From Lumbricus terrestris (Eukaryota; Annelida; Clitellata; Crassiclitellata; Lumbricidae), in assembly GCA_949752735.1 (NCBI GenBank), contig OX457036.1:82455005-82519004 (forward strand): 64,000 nt of DNA, in the 5' to 3' direction. The notes under the pieces are model-generated. The model was not told where the DNA came from. It saw nothing but the letters and a program-made list of their open reading frames with translations, and did no database searches. Below are positions 36,101 to 48,100 of this stretch, one piece after another. The position numbers were made by a program, and so were the translations under genes. Within the stretch, counting starts at the first letter, position 1. Every line of letters begins with the position of its first letter.

Positions 36101-39100
36101 TAAATTTATTGACATCTTTTTACCTTGGCTGGGATATTTCTGCTCTGTTCTTTCAACATCTCAGAATTTGAGTTGTACAAGAAAGCGTTTCCATATTGCC
36201 TCTTTTCCAGTTTTCCGTGTATTTGCCACAATGGATTAAGCTGGTTGTTCTGATAGTTATTTTTATTTTGCTAGTTTGTCCTTTGAACACAATTTAGAAA
36301 GCGTTGAACAGCTTGAAGATGGAGAGTGGCCTAACACCGTATTGTCTCGGCATCTATCGCTGGGCCTACCAGGCTGTCGAGACTCCTATTGGTCATCCAC
36401 TTCTGCCGTTGCTATGGCAACAGTTTATGCTGGCTTACCTCAGTCGCTGCGTCATCGGATCTGGGTACGTAGTAGCAGTACCGTCAGTACCATTTGCTCA
36501 GATTACTTTCTTGGATAGACCTTTATTGCTTAAACAACTTCTTTTTTCTTTTGCAATGTGCTTAATGTTTTGAATGCAGAACTCTTAGTGTTAAGTGTAC
36601 TGTTTTAATGTTTTAATCTACAGTAATTTGGAATAATTGAATATCAAAATCTATTAAGCAAGTTGATTGAGGGTTGCTGAGTAAATTTCCAGATTGCTCC
36701 ATTGTGTATGTGACTTTTATCACGTACGTGAAACTCCTTTCTGGAGTTGAACATAACATTTGTTATCAGCCGACCACTATCGCCTGCTTGCGAATAGAAA
36801 ATTATCAATGTACTTAGTTCGATATATCCTGGCCTTTGTTGTCGGATCCATCTATATGATAAGCTATGGTTGTTATTAATTCAAAAGCGTGAGAGATGGC
36901 ATTTGCTTTTCCTTTAGTCTGCCTCAGCGAGGTAGCGTTGGAGATCGCTTCTTTGTGACGAGTGCAAATACTTCACTGATGAAGAGAATGAAGAAGCGAC
37001 TCAAAGAATCCGCTGACCACTATCGCCTGCTTGCGACCCAGGCATCATCAGGTCAAGGTCAAGGTCCAGTCCTGTCTGCGGCAACACGTGAACTGTATGA
37101 AAACTTGATCAGGTTGGTTGAAGCTATGAGGATCTATTGACTGAGTTCTATCTATAGTGCAAGGAGGTAGAAACGTTTCTGTACTAAATTACACTATTTA
37201 CAGATTTATAAAGTGCATGCATCTCACAGTGCAACCCTAGAAAAAGATGTGATAATACTGTATTTCTTTTGTTAAATGATGATACTGTATTTCTTTTGTT
37301 GTAGGCTCAATCTAACGCTGTCTTTCTGGCTTGATGAACCACGGTTACATGACAGTGCTCTCTACATTCCCGCTCTTCCTGAACAATATCAGGGCCAGCT
37401 TCTTGTTAGCGTCTTCCAGAATCAAAGAGTGAGTTCAAGTCATCAGAAATGTACTCAGTGTAACTTCATGAACAGTTTGTATGGTACCCTCCTTTGTTAT
37501 GTTCTTAGTCCCTAACGTGTCACCAGCTTAGATTCCTAAGAGAGAAGATCGAAATGCCAAGAATGATGATGGATACAATGTCAGCTTCTGACGTCTTCTA
37601 CATCTTGATTTGTTTTATTGTCAACTATTCACCTGGTGCCGTCAGCTCTTGGAGCTCTGGCGATATTCTTGATGTATCCTCTCCATTGTCTCCTCTCTGT
37701 TGTTGCCTCTCTCAGCTCCTCCAAGTTCGTGCCAGACTTTTCCTGTACCTCATCCAACCACCTCTTCCTTGGTCTTCCGCGTCTCCTCCTTCCCTCGCCG
37801 CATGCCGTCATCAGCTCCTTCTCCAAACCGTTAGATCTCATCACATGGCCGAAGTAGCTCAATTTCCTCCAAGTTGCTGTTTGTTGTAGTGTCTCATCTC
37901 TCTCTATTCCGAGCTCCTCACGCACCGATTCGTTAATTCTCTTCTCCGTCCATGAAATCCTTAACATTTTTCTCCAAATCCACATTTCGCACGCGTTGAT
38001 TTTCTTTTCCATATCCAGTGTCTTTGTCCATGTTTCGCATCCATATAGGACCACCGGGAAGATCAGTGCTCTTACCAGTCTTTTCTTTGTTTCCCTGCTC
38101 ACATATTTATCTTTCCAAATATTTCCCAGACCGTTCATTGCCGTTTTTCCCATTGTTACCCTCCGCCTTATTTCCACATCACATCTTCCCTCCTTCTCTA
38201 ACATAGATCCCAGGAATGTGAAGCTCGATACTACCTCTATCGTTTCTCCATCCACCTCAAAGTTTTCCCATGTTGCAGTTGTCATAACTTTTGTTTTCTT
38301 TACATTGAAGTATAGTCCCGCCTTTTCGCTTTCCATCCTGACTCTTCTTATTAACTCGGCCAGGTCGTCCCTCTTACCCGCCAATAATGTCGTATCATCA
38401 GCGTACCTCAAATTATTCAGTATTTTCCCCGCTATCCTTACCCCCTCTGTTGCCTCCTCCAATCCAGCCCTCCTCATAATTCTCTCGGCATACAGATTGA
38501 ACAGGAAAGGGGACAAACTATTAACTATTATTGGATGTTTATTGTGTGACAAGATTTGATTATGAATGCCCTAATTTCTTCATTATGCCATCTATTGTCT
38601 TACGATTGGTATTGTTATAATATGAAGTTTCATGGTTGCCTTTAGCATTTGGAATGGGAACAGACTATATTCTTAATTTGTCATGATCTACCAAGCTTGC
38701 TGTTTTCTTTGCTTCCTTGCAGTTGTAGTGCTATTGATTTCAGGAGCACTGGTCACATTTCATTGACGTGGAATTGATTGAGAAAGATTTGGTGAATCTT
38801 GGAAAGGAATGGTCAACGCATCTAATCCAGCCTCAGCCAAATGCCAGACAAGATCAGGGAACGAGAGGAATGTCTATAGACAATGAAACAAGTAAGCTGT
38901 ACATCTATTAACACTTATTAACACTTGAACACTTATTAACATGCTAGCGCTTATTAACGCTTTAGCACTTATTAGCACGAGTTCTTATTAACACTTAAAA
39001 ACTTATTAACACTTTACCGACCGTCTGCGTTGGTTTCCCAGTCACTTTTAGTTTATGCTCAGCATTAGAGTGTTTTATATATAATGGTACTCAGGTCTAA

Positions 39101-42100
39101 TGAATCACAGAAACTTCGTTATCTGAGACAAAGTAATTAAGAATTCTAACCAGATAATGTATAAACTTTAAAATACTATCAAGGATGATGGTTTGTTATT
39201 AGCAATTGGCAGATAAATGTATCCCTTTACCGACCAAAGTTTAGTAAATGGTATGGAAAATCCTATGCCCTCAGTCATTAAAGAGATAAGGACAAGACTT
39301 GGCATAATTTGTCAGATTCAGACAAGGCTTAATGAAGTCATCTTATTTCTGCTGTGAAGTTTATATAGAAATAATTGGAAAACTTATTGAGTAATAGAAT
39401 GCTTGCAAAATATACGCTTGGTCCACTATGTATGCTGTTGTAATCGTAACTTTATATTTTGCCACTTCAAGAGAAACTTCTCTTTGTTTCACCTAGTCAT
39501 TCACTTCCATTGGAATCATCAGATTGCACCAAAGTTATTCTGAGAAGTACTTTTGATAAGTTTTTAGGTCTCTATTAATGTCTGTTCACTCACCTTATGT
39601 TGGATATAATCCTCGACCTTTATCGCTAACTCTTCTGATTGTTATTGAACAGCTGACAGTCTCTTGTCAAGGCTGGAAAGAAACCGGATTGAGTTTGTTG
39701 TTGCACCTCCAGTTCAGACTCCAAGGTCATCGATTCCAGATCTCAATCCATCTTTGCTCTTGGATAAGCAGAATCTTCTCTACACACTACGATCGGATTT
39801 TGAGTCGATGGTTGATCATGCGAGGTACGTTTCTTCGCATCTGCATTGCTCTACAGTGTAGAAACTGCTACAATGGAAATAACACACGTACCGGTAGTTC
39901 CCTTTTGTAAAATTCAACAATCATGTCTGTAATGTGTGGGAGATATAATGACTTTTCTACATAGAGGCATACGCTAGAGTCATACAGGTCTGTAAGTTGA
40001 GGTAAGGTATGGTTTCTAGCATTTCACATGGGTGTTTCTAGATGTTCGAACAGATAATAATTCAATGACATATAAGTAACTTTATATTTTTAAAGAGTTT
40101 TTATTTTCAATATGATTTTCAAGGAAATACTTTTAAAAGAGTGTGAATCTAGAACTAATTATAACTAAGCTTCTTTTCTCATTTTGCTAATTTTTCGTTG
40201 TCTATGCTAGCAGATATTGTTTATTACTGACTTATCTGGTGTTTGGAATTTTTCAAATGACAGGTTGTATGCTGTGCGAGTGGCAAAGCACGTGGACCTC
40301 GACTGTACATTCATTGAATTACTGCACCGGTTGTTTGTGAATGTCATGACTGAGGTAACTAATAGAATATCTAACTAAATTGAATTCTATTAGCGAATAC
40401 ACTTTTTGTGTCGACATCATTTGTCCTAAACTGCTATTTGTGTGATGCATGAAAACTTTTTGTTTACTTTTGGAAAAAAATCACTTATTTTCAGAGTGTG
40501 GAATTTCTGATTCGCTGATAACTGATATTTCTTTGTATAGGGCGTACTGACTGTTCCATGTCGAAGTGCTTTCAATCCAACTCATCAATGCAAAGGACCG
40601 GCCGTCCTTACTTGTCTGGTACGCAAAAAAACTACCATTTGATTGTTTTGACACTCAGAGCAATATTTTTTGCTGCATATTATTATTACAATTTTTATTA
40701 TTATTATTGCAAACATTTTAGCATGCAGAGTCACACAGAAATGGGAATCTGATGCATGCATAGCTAACTTTACTCTATCGTCCCTTACCTTCCAAGTGTT
40801 GTATATACACCGTGTCTCAATCAAAAAGGTGCACAATTGTTTTTGTCAGAACTTCGCCAAATTTCCACCAATCTTAATAACTTTGGGTAGGTAGACGGGA
40901 AAATGGCTGAAATTTTATGCTATATATAAATTTTCCACCTCACCTGACTCATATCATTGCACTACCTTGTTAAACACAGATGTACCAATTTTTCATATAA
41001 CTGCGTCTTGAAGCTTGGCTGCACTGAAATCCATTACATCGAGCCGGATGTCAAAGTGAATGGGGCATAGGCCTACTATCGCGACAACCTTCTTGCCCAG
41101 AAGATACCGTCAGACATACGCCGGATATCCCAGGGCGAGTTTTTTGTCTTCCAACAGGATGGCGCATCGAGCGCGCGACACTGTCTCTTTCCTGGAGTGA
41201 GAGATGCCCGGCTTCATTCCTCCAACTCTGTGGCCGCCGAATTCACCAGGTCTTAACCCAGTCGACTATAGCATACGGAGTGTGCTGCAGGAGAAGGTTT
41301 GCCAGTCCAGAATAGCCAGTGTCGACGAACTCAAAACGCGTCTGATCGACGAGTGGGCGCGCTTTCACCAGTCGATTGTTGATGGTGCTATCGACCAGTG
41401 GCGTCGCCGTCTTAGCGCTTGTGTCCGTGAATGCGGGGCACATTTCGAGCACCAATTCTAACACGTTTAAGCAGATCTGTCATAACAATTAAGAAACACT
41501 GCTATTTACTTTATTGCTTGCTAAATCAGACGTCAGATAGTTTGTTGGAAGTATTAAAATCTAAGCGTTATATGAGAAATTGGTACATCTGTGTTTAACA
41601 AGGTAGTGCGGTGATATGAGTCAGGTGAGGTGGAAAATTTATATATAGCATGAAATTTCAGCCATTTTTCCATCTACCTGCCAAAAGTTATTAAGATTGG
41701 TGGAAATTTGACGAAGTTCTGACAAAAACAATTCTGCACCTTTTTTATTGAGACACGGTGTAGGTTTTGAAATGGATTGTTGTGACTGCTAGTTTGTTCT
41801 GGTAATGTTCCATTTTCATTTAGAGCATTTATTGTACATACAATATGTCTGTATATCTTGCGGCAATCTGACTTGCGGAGTTGTGATTGAATCTGAGTTG
41901 CGGAGTTGTGATTGGGGTGTATTGTATGATGAAGTCTGTTAACATTTTGTTTTACATTACTTTTCATTTATATTACTATTTTTTTATTATTACTTCTATG
42001 TGTAATATTTTGCATTATTTCATTGTGCAATTGCAAATGGAGTAATAAAGGCTATTCTTACTTGTTTACTTACTTACACTTACTTACTTTTTATCATTAG

Positions 42101-45100
42101 TAAGATAAGGTGTATTTTTTATTAGTTAGACTAAAGTCCAGATACTGTATGGAAGAACTGTTAATGAATCTGCATTTTCCTTATGTCTGTCTGTCATCTG
42201 TTGAAATAGTACGAGAATCGAAAGCGTGATGAGATCGTCAGTCGCAGGATTGAGGAGAACAGAGCGTCCTACAAACAGCTGTTGATTGAATCGCTTCTCA
42301 CCCCTCCTCAGAACCTCTGCTGTTCCGCTGTACGAGTTGAAAACACAATAACGTAAGTTGTTAGCTGACTCGTTGCTTTTTCTTCTCCTTTCGTATATCT
42401 TCACCATCTACAATTTTATATCCTGGTAGTGGATTATTTATTTGTTGATTATTGTTACTATTATTATTGTTGTTTTTAATATTACTATTATTTTGTTGTT
42501 GTTGTTGTTATTACTATTATCATTATTTTATTCTACATTTTTTACCTTTTAAAAGATGCTTCAGTTTCTTTTGTTTAATTCAGAAGAAGTTGATAATTTT
42601 CCTTATTTTATAGTCTTGTGTTTTTTATATAATATCCTTCTCTTTGAGTTATTTTGTTCGCGCATTTCCCTGCCGGTCACTTTCTTTTATCATTTGTATA
42701 ATTTATTCTCATTTATTTTCAATATATGCTACATAACTATTAATATATTATATTCTAGTTAGTCAGTGAAGCCCCTTGACAATGTGGACATATCTAGCTA
42801 AGAGACTATTGATCGGAGTGATTTTTCATTTTCATGGTGATACTTTGTTTTCTTAGTGGTTTGGTGAATTTACGTCACTCTGCTCAGGACGCAGCTGTGA
42901 AGGATCAGTTGATTCAGGTTGGAACAGCTTTGTTTTACGTGATGACATCTCACATCTCAGATGATACCAAGTTCTATCCACCAACCCGACAGTTCTTTTC
43001 CACGTGCATTGAACTGCTTGGACAGGTCAGTGGAAAGGATTAATTTAGGTTTTAGAGTCCTGGGGATCAGTGCTTGTTATTTGGAAGTGGCTGAAATATT
43101 GCCATGCCATTGTGTATTACCATATTAACATGATTTACCTGTGATCAAAGAACTTTTTCTTGTAAAAGTCTGTTAGTGATTTCTATTCTTTAACTGATGT
43201 TTATGTATTTTTGCACTTGTTTTGAAATGTCTGCCTTTGAAGACAGTAGTAAACATGTAGTAAGCAATCGTAGCATCAGAAATGTTATTTTTTGCTGCAC
43301 ATTTATTAAGCATCTCTATCGAATGAGCAAGCAAGCCTGAAAGAGCTGAGCAGTTGTGAGTGAAGGGCTTGTTCAAGAACCTTACACTCAGGATACTCTC
43401 AAGTCCATACTCTGCATATTGCATGATAAATGCTGTAACAAATCGACTATCGTGTCTCCCAGATATATTAGCAGAACTCAAAATTTTATTGCTGAATTCA
43501 TTCTTGGTTGTGAGTTGTATGACACTGTAAATAATTGGTTTGAGCACTTGACTTGTAACACATGCACACACCCTGAGTTACAAGTCAAGTGCTCAAACCA
43601 ATTATTTACAGTGTCATACAACTCACAACTCAGGGTGTGTGCATGCACATGCGATTAAGTATGTTGAGCAGATCGTACAAACTGTGTCTTTGTCGTTGCG
43701 TAGTGGTAGCACTTAGTAAATGCAGATATAATAGCAGTAATAGTTGTCTTTTGTTTTAAACAGGAATTCATTCGGAACAATCCTTCGCAGTCGCAGGCTC
43801 TGCTTCAGACGATACTACAGACTCCTTCACTTGTTGGCCTCTTAGCTCCTAACTTCTGTCCAAATGCCAATCCGGAGCTGTTTGTGGCCATGTACGAGGA
43901 CATGATAAGCGTACCCAGCTGTCAAGGCGTTGATGTTGCCTTCACCTTACTTACTAAGGTATTTGCCACTCTTATCTGTAAGGACATCACATTAAAACAG
44001 TGGTTCCCAACCTTTTTCGACTGTCGGGCCTCTTTTTCTAAGTTAGAGGACACAAGGGCCACTTTTCTTAGTTGAAGGACATTAGGGGGCCACAAGGCTA
44101 AAATTCAATTAACTAAAGGCGTGTAAAATTTTTATTATTGAATCAAAATTGAATGGTATTTTATTTGGACGCTAATAAATCTCAGACATTCTATTTTGAT
44201 GCGACTTATTAACGTCCAAATAAAATAATTTGTAATAGAAAAGAATTATATATTCTATCATGTACAAATTGTCAATTTTTACATATATTTTTCATAATTC
44301 ATTGAGATGCTGCGGGCCATTTTTGTAGGCCAGGCGGGCCACTTTTGGCCCGCGGGCCACGGGTTGGGAACCGCTGCATTAAAAGATTTTGAGCTGGATT
44401 ATTTTAAAAGATTAAAGTTAAACTGTTGATTTGAAGAAACCGAACTCGGTTAATCCATGCATGTACAGGAGACCACAAATATTTAGATAGTTGAGAAAAT
44501 TTTGATTCTTCTGTATTGAAACAACTTACCTGTGGCACTTCTTGTGGAGTTTCTAAAAATGTACTTCATAGACATCCATATAGTCACATACATGCATACA
44601 TACGTTGAAGATGATATTTAAATATACAACTATACTCTGTATAAATATCCAGGTGTAAAAAAATATCCAGGTGCAAATACACTTGACCTTCATTTTAATG
44701 CTACAGTTGGAAGCCATGACAAGTGTGCTTTCTTCTGGATTTAAGTTTTCTCTCACTTGTCTTTCATCTTTTGTTGTTTTATGTCATTCATTTTTCTATG
44801 CACAAATCAACAATGCTTTCATTTGATTTTTAGTTTGAGGTTTCTCAATGGCTGGAATCGAACCGACCGATGCTGTCGAAGAGAACGGCATTGATTGATT
44901 GTCTCATTAAGGCGCTTTGTCTCTGTGGACCGGAACCAAATCAATCAATTACACTCGTCTTTCAGGTGAGCGTTGCATCCAACCGTTACCTGTTTGCTAA
45001 AACATTCTTGACGCTGCTGAGTAATTCAATGTGTTTTTCATGTTATAATCTAGCTATGTGATTGATCATTTATTTCTTGCATGGCTCTGTCTTAATGTCG

Positions 45101-48100
45101 TATACATTTGCTAATATGTGCATTTGTATCGGGATATGTCCTGTCTTAATGTCGCATAAATTTGCTGACATGCATTTGTATTGTGATATACTCTGTCTTA
45201 ATGTCGTATTCATTTGCTGACGTGCATTTGTATTGTGATATGCTCTGTCTTAATGTCGTATACATTTGCTAATGTGCTTTTTGTATTGTGATATGCTCTG
45301 TCTTAATGTCGCATGCATTTGCTTATGTGCACTTGTATTGTGATATGCCTGTACTGTGGAATGCCTCTCTTCACTGGTGCAAATGCAATCACTCTGAACT
45401 CTGCTCTGATCTTGACTTAATAGAGGGGTCGATGGATGACAAAACATCAAAAAAACTTGTGACAAGCTGAAAATAGGACAAATGCAACTGTACTATACTG
45501 TTATACACTCCAATGAAGATAGCCAAAAATTGGGCCACCGGGCCCTGTTTTATAGGGCCCAAATCAAAATGGCCGACCAATTTACAGATTTCTCAATATC
45601 TCAGCTTCCAATTCACTTTGAATCATCATCTTGGTGTCAAAACATACACATTTAAGGTCAAGGATTCTAACAGGGCCATTACAAAGTTCCCAACGGTGTC
45701 AGTGGCAGCCATTTTCCAAAATGGCGTCCGAAATATGGATTTTTCAATATCTCAGAGTCCAATTCACTTAGAATCGTCATCTTGGTGTCTAAAGATACCT
45801 ATTTAGGGGTAAGAATTCCAATGGAGTTATCTCAAATTTTGCCATGGCTTCAGTGACGGCCATTTTCCAAAATGGCTGACCCAAAAATATGGATTTGTCA
45901 GTATCTCAGCATTTAGTCCACTTAGAATCGCCATATTGGTGTCTAAACATGCATATTTAGGGGCAAGGATTCCAATAGAGCCATTACCAAGTTCTCAATG
46001 GTCTCAATGGCAGCCATTTTCAAAAATGGCGACCGAAATAGTAATTTTTCAATATCTCAGCCTTCAGTTCACTTAGAATCATCATATTGGACTCTGGAGA
46101 TATTGGATGCGGTAGAAAGAGGAAGTCAGCGCAGTTGGTTGACCATAAGCTATAATATAATTATGAGAGTATTTAGGAAGGCAAGCAATCAATCGACCAG
46201 CAGCATTAAGGACAGATTGAACGGGACATAGACGGACCTTAGAAAGACCAATAAGGTCATTGCAGTAATCAAATGGTCGTGACTGAGCCATAGTGGTTGC
46301 AGTAAGATAACCAAGAGGTCAAGACTACGTACTGGAGTAACGAAAAGGATTGTAGGAGGAAGTTCATCATAGATGTGTTCCTTGAGTTAGGTATGACTGG
46401 AACCAACAAAGGGGAGGCCCTTAAGCCCATAGGATGTCTCAATAGTGCCCTGTGCGCGATGTTAAACTGCATCCATCCTATGCCACAGGGAACCAACAAC
46501 GTCCCTGCGCCAGTCCTAAGCCCAGACAAAAGGAGGAAGGTTTGCCAGATGGGTGGCGATACGCTGGCAGTAAAGGACCAATACGATTGAAATCCGCAAA
46601 AACCACGACACAAGTGACATAGCGACCCAGATGCTTCTAGGTGTCATGATGTGGAGCAGACATGCACAGGCCGGTCAGGACAGACCGGTGGAGAGTCGGA
46701 GGAGAGAAAGTGGGACACATACGGACATTGACCCAGGTTGTCCTTCATGCCTCTCTCCCAATATTCTCTTCAATCAGACAAGGTGGTCTAGCTGCTTCAA
46801 GATGTTAATGGTATGAAGCAGACCTGCTGACCGGACCGGTTGAAGCTGGGCAACATGACGCGAGACAGACTCATACAGCGAGTGGTGTCGGACTCCTACG
46901 GGCATTGAGCCCAAGGATATTGATTGATTGATGTCTCAATAAACTTGTCTCTACCATCTCACATCAGCAAGTCTCCTGTCTCTGCCTCCTTGATATCTCT
47001 GCAACCTTCGACACCATTGATCATCTGATATTACTCCAAATACTGTTTTCCTGGTTTGGATTTACCGACACTGCTTACCTGTGGATTCAATATCTCTCTC
47101 TTCACACTCATTCTCTGTAAAACATCTGGAACCTCATCCCAGTCGTGTCCTCTCACCTGCGGTGCTCCTCAAGGCTCTGTTCCTGAGCCGCTATTGTTCT
47201 TTCTATAACACAACTGAACTCCACTCAGCTCACTCATCAAAGCAGCCCGAGTTGGCCATCACCTACACGCTGATGACACCCAATTGTTCATCTCATTCTC
47301 CCCAAGAAGCTTCTCAGACTCAATAGATTATCTTCTTAATGTGATTACCCAAATCTCCTCCTGGATGACACCCAACCTCCTGTGCTTGAACCCACTACTC
47401 TAAAACTGAATTAATTATTATAGACCTGCGAGCAACTGAAGAAAGTCCCAGATCCTTCTATTTCCATCAACTTTGACTCTGCATCCATACACACATTTAC
47501 TGCAAATTCTCCTGATCGAAACCTACACGTGATTTTTGATCAAAACCAATTAGCTTCCCCGACCACATCAGCCATCTCTCCTGCTCTTGCTTCATGCATA
47601 TCCGCGACAATCGCAGAATCCACCCCATTCCTGACTTTAAAACTGCATCGACAATAGCAACATCGTTGCGATCGTCCAAGACTGCACAGGTGTCCGTGCC
47701 TGCAACGAAAACTACAATGGGTGATCGCGGCTTTCGGGTTGCAGGCCCACGCGCCTGGAACAGTCTTCCAGCAACTATTGAGAAAATCAAGACTGAATAA
47801 AACCGCTCTAGAGCCATTGCCATTCCACCTCTTTGGAACAAAATTTCGCCAGCACTGCGACAAACTTCTCGCCCACCATATGAACTCACCAAAACTCTAA
47901 CTCTCGCTGTCTCCCCATAAATCCTTCACTCGAAACTGAAAACATTACTTTTTCACAGATCACATAGGCCTATCGTGATTCTTCCGCTTCCTCAAATTCC
48001 CTCACCATTTCAACTTGACGCATGACCCACCCTAGCTGTCTGGGTTAAACTCTAAAATGGCTCAATCTAATACATATAATTTGTAACACGTGTTTAATTG

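Noticed and set aside
36275..36518. Longer open frame over EPG5 exon 24 starting at the TAG at 36272
   Set aside because: The frame giving IYRWAYQAVETP and HPLLPLLWQQF is the EPG5 one; it has a TAG at 36295, so the exon must start at 36298.
37996..38559. Plus-strand open frame of 187 codons
   Set aside because: Exact antisense shadow of the RTE-like RT frame.
43173..43571. 132-codon minus frame
   Set aside because: Runs into the perfect hairpin and has no recognisable product; likely chance.
45088..45351. CRISPR array
   Set aside because: The units are contiguous diverged tandem repeats without unique spacers, in an animal intron.
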